Both the position numbers and the translations under genes were made by a program. Under the pieces are notes generated by a model. The model was not told the DNA's origin. It ran no database searches and saw only the letters and a list, made by a program, of their open reading frames with translations. 64,000 bases of DNA from Kappaphycus alvarezii (taxonomy: Eukaryota > Rhodophyta > Florideophyceae > Gigartinales > Solieriaceae), in assembly GCA_002205965.3 (NCBI GenBank), contig NADL03000633.1, positions 310,001 through 374,000 on the forward strand, given 5' to 3'. Numbering within the stretch: position 1 is the stretch's first letter; each line of letters starts with the position of its first letter. Below are positions 34,640 through 46,984 of this stretch, piece after piece.

Positions 34640-35560
34640 AAGTCGTTTGCAGAAAACCAAACCAACCAAGACCTGAGCGAAGAAGAACCGGCTCCTCGTT
34701 CGTAGACACTACCGCTGGCTGCCACTGTCGAAAGAAATTTGGACACAACCTCTGCATTCCCAGATTGCATGTTCATCGCGGGCTCGCAGTCATCTTTATC
34801 AAGAACCCACGCCCGCAACAATTCCAGAAGCACATCGCAACACTCCAATTAAAGAACCGCTATCAACTTCGCACTCCGCATCCCAAGATCCGTTCGCACG
34901 CCTGTTCGCAACATCTCGAATACATTGGCTAAAAAACTGGAAAATACCGCTGCTTGGAACGCATTAACGACAGGGAAAACCGTAATCTCTATCGCATCTC
35001 CAGCGCGCGCATAGCTAAAACTAGCGGTCATCACACCACAAGAGTCCAACGCGTACATCAATTGTCCTAAACGAAATCCCAGACAGACAGCAGCATCTAA
35101 GTTTGCTCATTTTATGAATATATTCGGCAACGACAACAAATCCCTTAAACGTGTCCTGTTCGAGGCAATACAGTAGATTGAATCATACCTCGCAGATCAG
35201 GAAGAATTTTCTGATGATACGGAACCAGAATCGACATGTTTGAAAAGATCATTGAATCTGGACCTCCAGTTAGTGACGATTCTAAAACTGATCAATGGAG
35301 CCTTCTTTTCAACAATGAATACTAGTTGATGTCCAAAATTCACTTTGGACAGCCTCAAACAGTACCCAAGATCTGTTGAAAAGTATATTCCATGATTTTG
35401 ATAAATTTTTGTAAATACGGGTGCCCAATCCCAGCCTTGTTCCGTTGGCACCCCCTTCATCGCGCAGAAAAAAGTCCTTGACAAATAATGACACTCGCAT
35501 CGCAAAGAAGTTGTGAACGTTATCTGCAAAAACATGTCATAACTCATCGTTCCCTTCTCA
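34640..35560 (+). pseudogene. Copia copy B, probable gag region
   Basis: Weak coding signal in changing frames. A frame rich in Thr, Ser and Arg (AAWNALTTGK, then SKFAHFMNIFGNDNKSLKRV, then an acidic EEFSDDTEPES) lies where gag should be. No zinc knuckle is left. The call rests on position only. Confidence 0.35.
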
Positions 35561-35641
35561 TCAACGTTCGAAGTTATATGCTTGGATATCGGTGCCCAGA
35601 GATCTTTCGTCTGCCATGGCCAGGCAGCCGCTTACTGAAAA

Positions 35642-36172
35642 ATGGAAAAGGTCGAACCTATCAAAAACTTATCAAAAAAATCGCTAACATACTTCCGGTT
35701 CGGGGACGGATGCTACCTGAGCCTCGCAGAAATCCTAGTTTGTATACCAATCCCAGATAGAGGATTTCTATTCACTTTAATTCATGCCCTCAGAGCAGAA
35801 ATGCCGATGCCCCTCGGACTAGACGTGCTCGACGAGGAAAGGCTAGTCGCAGACAACGTGTACAATGTCCTCACCAGCAAACATTTTGGCAGGAAAATCC
35901 CCATCACACGACAACCCAGTCACCTCTACGTCGTTCGGAATTCCAGCGAAATATTTTTTCACAAAACAAGAATTGAGACATCTTCATTATTACATCTTCC
36001 ATCCCTCTGCCAAATAGACTCTACGAACTTATCAAACGGGCCCTCCCAAATCAAATATCGGAGGCACAATATAATATCTCAACGACATCTCACAACCTTG
36101 CGCTACTTGTCAACTCTTCTCTCAGAAACCAAATTCATTCAAAGTATCCCTACCAGATCATATGGCATTTAA
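35642..36172 (+). pseudogene. Copia copy B protease and GAG-pre-integrase
   Basis: A 176-codon open frame. LGLDVLDEERLVADNVYNVL at about 35815-35874 matches the end of the protease domain in this copia family, followed by IPITRQPSHLYV. The N-terminal catalytic Asp region is not readable. After about 35940 the true frame changes: QELRHLHYYIFHPSAK, a GAG-pre-integrase start (LRRLHxxFxHPSA in relatives), then LYELIKRALP after another shift. The last third of this open frame is therefore out of frame. Confidence 0.7.
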
Positions 36173-36900
36173 CGCCGATCTAGCCCTAGAACTCACTTTT
36201 GAAGTACGACTCGCCATACTCCAGGTCTTCCAGTGCCAACCGCACTTCAGTGCCGCTGATATCCCAACAGGACAATCAGTCGATAAAATATTACGTGTTT
36301 TTCTGAAATGCTGGGCCACATTGTACGTTGGTTTCCTAGTTAAATTCAAAGTTGATCAAGGTTCCACCTTTATCCCCCACGCTTCCGAAATATAAGTAAT
36401 ATGGATGGAATAAAACTGGAATAATCTGAAATAGAATCTCACAGTTCTCAAAGACCCAGAGATCGATACCATGAGACTTTTCGTCTAATTCTTCGTAAAA
36501 TTTGCCTCGACCATCCCGGCATCGAATTTGCCCTCGCCTTACAGCTTACTGTCAAAGCTATGAACTATACAATGAAATCAGACGGACGCTTCCCTTCCCT
36601 TCTTGTCTACGGTGCTTTGCCAAGGTTTACCGCAGTTAATACAACTTTAACAAACCAAGCAGATAGAATCAGGGCTTTGGCACCAGATCATGCCGAAATG
36701 AAAACGATCAAACGCCAACAACGAATCCAAAAGGAACTTTAATCAAACCTTCCAGCGCCCATGAATTTGGAGAAGAAGTTCTATTGTATCGGAAGAAAAA
36801 ACAAATTAAGTTGACAGTTCCCTTCAAAATCACTCGTCTTGATGATAAGCAAGGTTTTCTGGATCGCAATGGCGAAATCGTTCAACATTCGATATCGCAA
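36100..36900 (+). pseudogene. Copia copy B integrase
   Basis: From 36162 the frame reads FNADLALELTFEVRL, then FSAADIPTGQSVDKI, then FLKCWATLYVGF and KVDQGSTF. This is the catalytic core of this copia family: FNADLA is the first Asp block and KVDQGS carries the second Asp. After a stop at 36395, the core end appears as IESHSS, ERYHE-like, then IEFALALQLTVKAMNYTM and PSLLVYGALPRF (36490-36640), and the C-terminal tail as FKITRLD and GEIVQHSISQLHPYI (36820-36915). Several frameshifts and stops make it non-functional. Confidence 0.82.
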
Positions 36901-37029
36901 CTCCACCCTTACATCCGAGACCTTACCCACCTCGAAGAAAAACAATCAGACATATTAAATTCAATATGCTACTCAATTTCAACAAGACTCCATGAAACAT
37001 ATCCATCATCGTATCCTGATTCACTCATC

Positions 37030-37870
37030 ATCGAAATAATTCACCCTTTTGATCCACTTTGTTTATCAAGCGAATTCATCGACGCCAAACGAAAGGAAAA
37101 AAGGACTCATTGATAGAGGTACTTGGAAAGTCTTTCTCAAAGGTGACATACCTTATAATGTGAATTTACTGAACGGGCGCTTCGTCCTCTCCATTAAGGA
37201 CGTCGAAATGGACTCAGCCACCTTCAAAGCACGAATCATAGCGCAAGGTCACCGTGACAAATAAACGTCTTATCTAGTGCACGAAAATCATTCCTCTACG
37301 CCAATTGTCAACTTGGACTATCGCATCAGTAGCTGTCAACTACATTTTCCGTGTATGGAGCCGTGAAGTTCGACAAGCATATCTTCAATCCACAGAGCAG
37401 CTTATGCGCGAAGTATATATCAATCCCAAAAAATAGCGGAATCTATCATCATGAGAGCTTCTAAAACTGTTGAAGCCGCTATACGGCCTCCCTGATCCCG
37501 GAGACTACTGGAATCGTTTCATTTCCCATCACCTTACTGAGGAACATGGAATGAAACCGACGTCTCTTGGCATGTAGCTTTATTTCAAACATAGCACAGC
37601 TGGGCTATTTGGCATAATTTCTGCTTACGATGAAGACTCTCTCAATTGCGGAAACAAAGACTTCTTGAAAGAGACGGACAAGACCCTCGAGTGCTTCGAA
37701 TCTGGAGGGCGGGAATTTGACATCACCAAATTCGCTGGAGTCAACTTGGAAATAACTCCAGATGGAGTAATTTTACATCAGGGACCATCAACAGCATCGA
37801 TCAAGGATCTCTCAATGAATTATACCTTCAAGGACTTCCAATCTCTTTGCGCAACCCTCTAATGGTCTCT
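37030..37870 (+). pseudogene. Copia copy B reverse transcriptase
   Basis: RT opens with RGTWKVF (37115), then NGRFVLSIKD and ARIIAQGHRDK, the copia entry block. Then AYLQSTEQLMREVYINPKK, LLKPLYGLPDPGDYWNRF (the YGL..SG..W block) and ISAYDEDSL, which takes the place of the catalytic YVDD. Then FDITKFAGVNLEI. One base shift near 37260 and several stops (after PKK, before ELLKL, after LGM) disrupt it. The catalytic motif is altered as well. Confidence 0.85.
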
Positions 37871-37900
37871 TCACACACATCTAATGTCTATAGGACCGTT

Positions 37901-38299
37901 GTCCTCATATGAGGACACATTTTAGCTCTCATTTTCCAATACAAATTGTTTTACCTTAGCGAATTTCTTGATCCTCCGCATTATTTTATGAGTGTAGATG
38001 GCCAATGAAAAAAAGTGTCAAGATTGTTGACCCTGGTTAAGGCTAGAGCAATTTTCCCTCAACAACTTCCGCTTTTCGCAAGAAGTCGTGAAAACGACTT
38101 CAATTTGGAAGGAAATATAGTTCGTATTATCGTGGGGTTTTCAGAAACGAGAGCACATGTACAGCAAGAATTTTTGTACTATAACTTAACATAAAAATCT
38201 TTTTTGCAGTTAAAATTTCGGGCTTCCAAAAATTTACCTTTCCAAAATGAAACGAAAACTTTCCTCATATGAGCATAAAGTGTACTTCATATGGGGACA
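37901..38299 (+). mobile_element. MITE-like insertion inside copia copy B
   Basis: About 400 bp with imperfect terminal inverted repeats of about 28 bp: left GTCCTCATATGAGGACACAT, right (reversed) GTCCCCATATGAAGTACACT. Copia coding sequence stops before it (IGP at 37895) and resumes after it in the RNase H lead-in (CAIQLAAHIT). Both ends also contain the near-palindrome CCTCATATGAGG. No transposase frame inside. The termini resemble Tc1/mariner-like fungal elements, but the assignment to a family is open. The target-site duplication is unclear. Confidence 0.6.
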
Positions 38300-39013
38300 G
38301 TTCTATGACGGATAGATACTATATATTGAATGTGCAATTCAGCTCGCGGCTCACATTACTTAGCAAAAATTCTGCATCACTGACATCAAATCACTCAATA
38401 AGTTCATCAAATACCTCCACAAAACACCTCATCTTTATCTTCAATATCCCAAATTAGACAAATTTAGCATTAGACTCAAGATGTACTCGTATTTTTCCTT
38501 CGAAAAAAACTCTGACCTAACATCGCAACTTGGATACACCATCCTTCTCGCAGACAAAATTAATAATTGTCACTTAATTGCATACTCAAGTCGGGAAAGC
38601 ATTCGTGTAACTTGTTCTGTTCTCGGGGTGAAGTATATTCCTCCGCGGATGCATTTTGCTTTGCCTACACACTGAAAAGAGATCTATAATCAATATACGG
38701 TCAAACCATACCATACCGGTCAACACGTTTAGAAAACTGTAACTAACTCTTTGACGTAATTAAAAAATGCTCTACAACCGAATGAAAGAGACTCATGATC
38801 AACATCACTGGCGTTCGGAATGCACACATTGAGGAATAACTAACTAACGTGGGCTCTGTTTGCACTGCTGATAACCCTGCAGATTCCTTAACAAATTCTC
38901 AAATTGCATCCCTCTGCTACGTATACTTAAGTTCAACAAATGCGACCTTCCTGTTGAACAACGGGTCTTTTGTAGAAGCCCTACAGTTTGAATTTTCGCT
39001 GCGTTCCTCTCAA
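38300..39013 (+). pseudogene. Copia copy B RNase H
   Basis: Readable run: SLNKFIKYLHKTPHL, YPKLD, then MYSYFSFEKNSDLTSQLGY (catalytic Asp of YADAS is lost: YSYFS), ILLADKINNCHLIAYSSRES, VLG, then in another frame EVYSSADAF and YTLKRDL. Further on, NVGSVCTADNPADSLT matches the RNase H end (N.AD.LTK). Frameshifts near 38625 and 38690 and several stops. Confidence 0.82.
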
Positions 39014-39029
39014 ACCAAAAAGGTGGGGG
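39014..39029 (+). other. Polypurine tract of copia copy B
   Basis: ACCAAAAAGGTGGGGG directly before the TG that opens the 3' LTR. This is the plus-strand primer site in LTR retrotransposons. Confidence 0.6.
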
Positions 39030-39368
39030 TGTAGATATGCACCCAAATAAGGAACACTGCAATAAATTTAGTGCAGTACGCAGACCACAGACACAGTCAA
39101 CAGTTAGTGCAATGTTAGTGCAATTATTTAGCTAGCTCCTCTCTCTAGTGCAACTTCTCTCTTTAATGAAACACCTCTCTCTAGTGTAAAAATTGCGTCT
39201 ATCCTCTAGTGCATCTACTCTACTGCAACTTTAGTCGAGACCTATCCTAGCACTATATATAAAGGACCCAGTCTACCGAGTAGCAGACAAACTGGGCATA
39301 ACCATCTGCAGTACTGAACAACGCTTCAACTACTTCACCTCTCCCACTAACATCCCCAACGGGTCGAC
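39030..39368 (+). repeat. 3' LTR of copia copy B
   Basis: Begins TGTAGATATG after the polypurine tract and probably ends in CGACA at 39368. Contains a TATA box at 39253-39262 and a run of diverged CTCTAGTGCA units between 39095 and 39235. The length, about 340 bp, is typical for copia. Confidence 0.6.
39253..39262 (+). promoter_or_regulatory. TATA box in copia LTR
   Basis: TATATATAAA followed by GGACCC within the LTR, as expected for the element's promoter. Confidence 0.5.
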
Positions 39369-42300
39369 AGTTTCTCTAGAGGTTGTTGTAATTTCGCTGA
39401 CTCAAACGGTGAATTTGTTCAACATTTTTCAGTATGTCTGAGATGATCTTGAAATAAGGTTGCCATACGCGATAGGGCAAAACGTTTTGCCCTACCATGA
39501 GGAGGTAAATGCCTTCCCTGAAACTCTTTATCGGTTTCGGATGGAAAAAGGTTCCCGCCAACAGTTATTCGATCCATCTTTTGATGAAAGTACCCAAGAA
39601 CTGGGAAATTTGCCCCACAGATCACCTTTGTTTGTCCTTGTATCTACATTGCCCCCAAAGTATACGGATAAGGTGTATTGGAATATGTATCTATAGATTT
39701 CACATTTCAGGGAATTTGTGATCAACATCGAAATTTTTTAGGGTCCTGATCAGCTTGCTATGCAAAAAACTGTTTTCTTTCGTAAGGGAATGTATGTATA
39801 AACACATAAAGAGCAAAGAGAGTTTAGAAATGTGCTATACTGTTCGCCGTGCACTTGAATAGGTTCCGCTAATACGGAGTTTTAAGCTTTGGGTCTCTCT
39901 TATAACATATAAACCCTATTGGAACAGGAAAAATAATAATGTGTCCTTAGTAATGGGCGATAAACAATTTTCACTTCCAAAATGTGTAAATTGGGTTTTA
40001 CTTGAATGGGATGGTATACTTAATTCTCCTGCTAAGAATTGGGTATATTTGGTTGATAGGTTATGAGAAATTATAGGATGAGAAGGATATGCAGTCAGGC
40101 TTTAAGTAATATGAAGTGCTTCTTCACCATTTGAAGTGGTGTAAGAAATTAGGCTTCAAGAAATACTGAAATATATAGATCCTATGAAGAAATTACTATT
40201 CAATGAACACCTTGCTGGCTTAAACATGCCTTGAAACTATAAAAAATACAAAAAAGGTTTACATTGACTATTTAGTAAGAGTATATCAAAAACAACAAAA
40301 CAAAAATTCCAGTAACCAAGGAATTTTTCTGCTAAAGTGTATGGAATATATGATTTTAAAGTTTCTGGTAAATATAAATATATTTACGATCCATAATTAA
40401 TATACCAACAACTATTGAAGCACTTTCAGCTCCTAATAAATCAAGAAAACTATCGTTTGACAGTAAAGTTGTAGAAGTAATAACATACTGTTTCTCAATT
40501 CTAAAGAAAAGACATAATAATTGTTTTATAAGGGACGAATGTGGGTTGATTAAATTTTTCAAAAATGTAGTCGGTTATGGTCCGGAATATCCTGCTTTGT
40601 GCCCATTAAAACCTCTTAAATATTTTTCAGTGAATTCAGAAAACGGCTATTCTAAAATACATCTCCTCCGGTGATTCACAATATTTAAAACTTCTGGGTG
40701 GCAATTAACATACTCTTAAGAATTCCGCATTGGTCACAGAAAAACGTTTTGTCATCAACTGTATATATGGGTGGTGGAAGAACTTGCGAAATGCTATGTT
40801 GGCTACGTTGGTGTGGATTGAAGGCCCAAGTACTTGCATTCAAGTAGCACAATGAGTGTATAAAAAAGTTCTATGATGGGCCTCCTAAACTACCTCAAAG
40901 TTGTAATAAATGTGTACAGGGTGTCTTTCACTGTCTACAGCTAAAACCTATTATAGTTTTGATTACTTCCCTCAGGAAAAAATATCTAGAAATACAACAG
41001 CTCAAGCTTAGCCGTAAAAATGTTTTCAAAATAAGTAAAACGTGGTGCAGAGCTATCCTGGCAATATTGAAATTGGAAGATTTACCTATGTGTGAAAAAT
41101 GTAATCGATGCACATTTGATCAGCTTTGATTTTTTTACACCTAAGTCCAAGCACAAATGAATTAGAAGTTTTGTACGGCTGTACAAAACGTTTTAGAGCT
41201 CGCTTAGCGGTATTTCTAGAGCTTTAAGCCTTCGAGGTTTGGGTTTCAAAAACGCAGATGAAAGTAAAAAAGCTTTTTGCTAGTCATTATATCGATTAAT
41301 ATGGATCCTTACTTACCAATCTCTAGCTGTAGATCTCCTACTCAGAAATCATAATTTCTCCATCGTTTTCTCTTGCGCAGGGTTGAAGTCGTCTAAATTT
41401 CACCTGCAGAACGCCTAAGCTTTTCTTAAAACCTCATGGAAATGGTTTTCCGAACCTGACATATTGCTGGACCCACATAAAAAATAGGAGTTACCTCAGC
41501 ATTAGTACTCTTTACTCTTTGCGTAGCTTTAAAAAACTGTTTCCTTCTACCAATTTCCACATTCATTACGTACTTCAATAGAATACATATCCTCTGACTC
41601 CATGCTTTTTCAATTTTTCTGGTTGTTAACAGATGTCAGGCGCTTCATTATTTTGATGCGATGAAGCTCGCATCATTATGTCTGTGAGATATCTATTGAA
41701 GCGTCTCACAGTTCTTGTCTCTTCGGATATGACTGGCAACTTAGGTTATATACAGCTATTAACCGTAAACTTTAAGGTTTTTTACAGCCCATGGTGTGCT
41801 TAAACACAAACAGTTGCTTCAAGTAAAATAAGAAAGAATAAATAGCAAAAATAGATCCTAAAAAGAAAGTTATATCCACATAAATCACAGTGTAGAACTT
41901 TTCCTTGCATTACTAATAGAATGGAAACGCAAAGTATAGGTAAGTCTCAATTTTCGAGTTAAAGAATCAGAGAAGTTTCCTCTTTTGAGAATATTCAAGA
42001 TGTACCAGAAGCCCCGTTTCTTTTGCTCCGATTTCGAACCCTGTATGCCCTGTTTATCAGAACAGGAAGCGTCATTTTTTACTCGCAATCTGAACAATAA
42101 GAGAATGATTGAGCTAGCCAGCAATTTATTAGAAAAATGCACCACGAAAATACTCATAGATTTGACACTGATCAATTGTTCCATAAAATTATCGAAAACA
42201 TTTATCTATCAGATTTTAAAATATTTGCTTTTAATGTGTTCTCGATCTGAGAGAAGACTTAATGAGGATATTGTCTAAACGCTTTGATACAATTTTTTTC

Positions 42301-45240
42301 TTCCATTAAAAGTAAGATAAATTCATTTCAAGCATTATTTCATCTCGATCTTACCATGCGCTTCGCACATAGTTTTCGAAAAAAGCTTTGTGGTCAATGC
42401 ATGAAAATATTGACGTGAATGAAGTCTGTTCTATCAAATATAAACATTAATAACCTTTCAAGTGTCCAATTGGGCACTACAGGAATCCTTCTTATCTTAC
42501 TTGGCAGAAGTATTTTTTGATTATTTCTTTATTTGAGCTTAGTAAACTTATGGTAGTGCTATTTCTCCAGATACTTCCCAACAAAAGGATTTGATTGTAA
42601 AAAAAAGACTATGAGAATATTTTAAAGAACTAGAATCTCTTAAATATATACATACAGCACTAGGTCAACAGTAATCACAAGGAGTTGATTAAAACCTGCG
42701 TTACGTGCTCCTCTGGGACACATTGACTACAAGTCCTACAAATATTTAAATTTGCTAAGTTTAATATAGAAAGTTCCAAACGAGTTTCCACTTCAACAAT
42801 CTCGGAGAATCTAACCAATAAATTTCAATTTAAATCGACTCATCTATAGCAAAATAGAATCCAGAAAACACCACCTATAAATTAGATATGTTCTATTGCT
42901 ACAGCATACAAAGTAAGCACCACCCCTATACGCGAATATGACAGCTTTAAATATTTTCTTTAAATATTTTTTGAATCCGAAGAGGCGTATGGAGATTTCC
43001 TCATTAGGTAATCTCCTCATAATACCCCCTGTACGCATTCTATCATTGATCGAACAGCTGTAGAATAACCAAAAATGTCTCGTCCATTCCTCTTACAGCA
43101 CCAGGTGTTGCAAAATTCAAAACCAGGCACCTCCTAATCACCCAATACTCAAACAGCTCGGTATCTTCAGTTTTAATAGTTATTTGAAAATGCATCAATA
43201 CGGGAAAGTCAGCCTGATGATATCCAACTGTTAGAATATCACATGTTGAATTAATAAAAAAATTAACAGTAACGATTGGAGAACTAAACTCATTTTTTGC
43301 TCGATTTGAATGATTGAAAGGTGTACTAGACAAATCAAAGTTCGGTTTTACTTAATAGAGTCCTGAATATTTCAAGTGGCTCTCAGCACATGATTTTTGC
43401 CCATTACAGAATGTGTTTTACCTCTATTTTCAACTGAAAATGCATCTATTTTACTCTACTAAATTAGAAGAAAAGCTAGTGCCAAATTTAGTTTCAAGGA
43501 AAAAAGCTGTACAACGCATTGGATTACCATCTATAATAGACTATTTGAATCTGTACAGATCCAGTGGAGGTTTATTTGATGCTTCCAGTGTTATAGAGGC
43601 TTTTTAAAATTAATTTTCTGGGTGATTTGGTGCAGCATCTATCGAAGCATTCGGTCCGTTCTGCTGACTGGAATCCCTATTTTCATTCAGATCATTAGAC
43701 CCTTCTCTAAACGTCTTCTAGTTTGATCTATCTTTTTGTTTACCTGTATCATCAACTTCCTCTAAATTCTCATTTTTGTAGAACTGCCTCTCTTGCACAA
43801 AGCATCCGAGAAAGGAATACACCATCAAAACCGATAAAGATAGATCCTTATCCAAATTCGGCGAACAGCTTCATAACCGATTGTTTCCATAAATTTTGTC
43901 AGTAGTATCACTGCAGGTATGTCAAGCTTCACCAAAACCAGCCGTAAGCATATTGAATAACTAATTTCTCATATAATCCACCTCTCCTTCCCCCCATTTC
44001 CTTAGTATTTATAGTAAAATAACCCAAGTCAATTCATCAGACATTATGCCTACAGGTTTTCCTTTCTTTCCAGTTATCCTTTCTGAAACTGCTTGCACTG
44101 CTTTCATGCTTCCATAGTACATTAAAGGTCATTATCAAGCAGAAAAAGGACCTGCAAGTAATGTAAATGTACATTTATTATCTACTGGAATGAAATTTGT
44201 CAAACTCTGACAAGTATCCTGCTTGAATTTGTCACGCACACCAATTGAATTCACCATATACACCTCCTTTTGTGTTTCAGTCAGCTTTTATGTTGCCGGA
44301 AACAAACTTCATACCCCATGGAGAAGGAATCGTGCAATCTAGCATATTAAAAAGTTGGATATTTCGTCCAAATCTAATAAATTTTGATTTAGACAAAGAA
44401 AGAGCTACTAAAAAGCTATACATAAAAAGTAATGCTCTACGAAAATTAAAGCTCTCGTAAAACATAAAATCACTACTTTGCAGACGTAATCTTGGTAAAA
44501 GCCCATTTAAAACTGATACACTGACTCTTTCTCTTTTTAAAGTCACACTCAGCACTCTTTTATCTTTTTTAAATCTCATAAGCACCTTGAAGAAGAAAAG
44601 ACTTTTACAAACCACTATATTCCTTCTAATGAAAATATTCTATACTTTGTTTTCTTTACTATATACACTTTACAGAGACCACGCAGGAATTCAATCTTCT
44701 TTCATTCGTCTCTATTTGCAAGCGCTGGTATTTTTTTCCCATTTATCTTCCAATTATTGAGATAATCAAGGCCATAGCACCGTTTTGCCTTCCCATTTCT
44801 CGCTTATAAAGATTCATAGCAGCATTTCAACTACATTTTCCACGCATCTCATTCTAAAGTGAGTTTTTGTGGCAATCTTCTTCGCGGGCATCAGATGAAA
44901 CTTACTGCGAATTTTCTGAGGGCCGTTCTTGTTCAGATTAATTTGGTACGGAAACTGAGTTTTCTTCCTCCTTTCCTGTTAAAGCAGTTGTTATTTCACT
45001 ACCACAATTTCTACTTCGGCTAGAGGACGGTAAGATAGTTGCGGGGTCGAAGCAGGAGTTTCCCAGCAAGCTTGAAGATTAAACCTCGATAATGACTGGA
45101 TGCTGTTCGTTGGCAAGGTTTATAGAGCTTATTCTATTGAGTTTCTAGAGACGGATCCATGCTCAAATGTCATATTCCGGCATCCAATGAATTCTGTGTA
45201 GACCCAGGCTGTTCTGATGACTCTGCTAGAGGCGTTCTTT
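39369..45240. other. AT-rich stretch, no supported gene
   Basis: Six kilobases with only short open frames, mostly shadows of AT-rich sequence. Around 40780-41130 a Cys-rich frame (CNKCVQGVFHC ... CEKCNRC) may be a degenerate coding piece; 43413-43607 and 44245-44460 are similar cases. None is recognisable. Confidence 0.55.
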
Positions 45241-46064
45241 GGTCTTACATTTCGCCAATAAACGGATGGTTTTCGGAGATAAATTGATATCGCTGCATAA
45301 TAGATCGCATGGTGTCATTCGGCACATATCGAGAACCACTTCATCGAATTTTACGGCTGAGCATGCGGCCTGCTATTTTCGTATGCTTTCTAGATTTATT
45401 TGGCAAATAATCACTCAAGTAATTAGTGGAGAAGCAGGAAGCAGGATTGTTTCAAATCGTTATGTAATTTCTGCTGTGCTTATCGCTTTGTGGAACGACG
45501 AATTCATTATCTTAAATAATCAAATATCAACTCCGATAAAAATATCGCAAATGAGGTCATTTGGGATACTGTTAGAATTTGAAATAGGTCTTATCAGCAG
45601 ACAATATCAACCTAAAATTGTAGAAATGTGGCACAAACGCATGATGCTGACAAAGAACTTTGCAGCATAAAATTCGAATTGATAGATTTCAGATTAATTT
45701 ACTATACCTTATGCTGTCAGCTAAGCTACACAACTTTACTGTATTTGTCAGCTCGCCACCATTTAATCCTGACCAATGCACCTGGCGGGGGAATCAATAT
45801 TGTAAAAGGAGTATTGGTGGTGCATCCGGCACACCATCATCATCACCAACGAACAAACAAGCACCTCATAGCCCTATACATTACGAAGTAGGCTGGCCAA
45901 AACCACCACGGATACAAGTTTCAGTTCCTTCCTTAATTATTAATAATTTTGCTTGGTATAGCGCAATCAAATTGGCCTACATTAGAATATCGTCTTTCTT
46001 AACTACGGGACGAAAAAACATTCCAGAACTACATTTCCGCTATTTTTTACCTCCCCACTTTTGA
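45240..46064 (+). pseudogene. Decayed coding block, family F1 copy 1
   Basis: Open frames 45240-45670 and 45660-46064. The first contains LLEFEIGLISRQYQP, which matches MLEFEVEFINRQRQP at 49761; the DNA of the two blocks is about 75% alike over 46 bp. The second has a Ser/Pro-rich piece (GASGTPSSSPTNKQAPHSP). I do not recognise the family. Two related copies and a zinc knuckle near the second suggest a mobile-element gag-like protein, but that is inference. Confidence 0.4.
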
Positions 46065-46507
46065 TTATGCTGAATATTCACATCTGTGGCTTAGTTTGGT
46101 TTGTCGGTCTCCCGTAGTTAAACGATTAGCGTCTCTTGCTTTTCTCTCTCTGTGCTTTTGGTTTGTGTCTATACTCTCTGTGCTGTAGTAGTCACTACGT
46201 TTTCTTTGGTTTGGTGGTCTTTATGGTCCCGATGGTCGCTATGGTCACTGAAATCCCCATTGGTATCGCTTGTACCGCTCTAGACTTTGCTACAGTATTG
46301 GAATATGCGTTTTACTCTTCTTTCTGTTTTATATCGTGGATTATCATGGATCTATTTTTACTCCGTTTGTGCCTTTTTGTTTTAAGTTCTAGCTTGTCTT
46401 GATAACCTAGCTGTTATAAGTATAATTACAGGGTATCTTATAACAAGAAGGTAACCAAAATAATTTTCATTACAGGTGAGAAAAAGGTATCTTACATAAT
46501 AGCAACC

Positions 46508-46984
46508 ATGTTTTCAGTGTCGTTCTTGCTTAATCCTTGGGAGGACGTCTTCGGTTCAGAGTTTGACTCTAACGAGAAAAGGTACCGGGCATCTGCACTC
46601 ATCGAAAGCGAAGCAGTAAGTTCCGACGAGTAAGTCCCCAGTGATTATTTTCTTGCCCCTCCACTAACGCAATCTGAGAATCTTCCTTCTAATCATTCTA
46701 GACCAATCTTAACCACCGAGTCCGCGCCTCCTGCTACGGGTACATCCGTCCTCGCATCTGAGTCGCTATCTTCCATCTACGATTATCCCCGACATATCCG
46801 CAAACTCCCTTTACCTGTCACCCCCTCCGCATCTTCAGATAACAACCAGTCCGCTTTGGCTTCTAGGTCTCATCAACTACAGACCATCTACGAAGGAGTC
46901 TCCCATCACATCTACCGCGTGGCGAATGATTGCATAAAAAAGAAGAAGAAAAGGGAAACTGTAGAAGTTTTTTTCAAGCCGTGA
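46508..46984 (+). CDS. Spliced 134-residue protein, apparently intact, unknown function
   Basis: Exon 1 (46508-46629) starts at ATG in CAACCATG. The intron (46630-46701, 72 nt) has GTAAGT at the donor, CTAAC as branch point (46663-46667) and TAG at the acceptor. Exon 2 (46702-46984) ends in TGA. Joining them keeps the frame exactly (Glu41 spans the junction) and removes a TAA. Composition: mixed N-terminus, Ser/Thr/Pro-rich middle, then YRVANDCIKKKKKRE, a Lys/Arg run that could be a nuclear signal. No signal peptide or membrane segment. A possible polyadenylation signal (AATAAA) lies at 47006. The family is not recognised. It sits between two decayed F1 blocks, so it might be an accessory protein of that element rather than a host gene. 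Confidence 0.55.
46630..46701 (+). other. Spliceosomal intron, 72 nt
   Basis: GTAAGT at the 5' end, CTAAC 35-40 nt before the 3' end, TAG at the 3' end. Without removal, exon 1 runs into a stop after one further codon. Length and signals are typical of fungal introns. Confidence 0.6.

Larger units (their letters stand above)
34640..39368 (+). mobile_element. Decayed Ty1/copia element (copy B)
   Basis: Plus strand. Recognisable in order: gag-like region (34640-35560), protease and GAG-pre-integrase (35642-36170), integrase (36100-36900), reverse transcriptase (37030-37870), RNase H (38300-39000), polypurine tract (39014-39029) and 3' LTR (39030-39368). Integrase before RT is the Ty1/copia order. 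Each domain is readable but cut by frameshifts and stops, and a 0.4-kb inverted-repeat element interrupts it at 37901-38299. No 5' LTR was identified. It resembles a copia family common in fungi. Confidence 0.88.
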
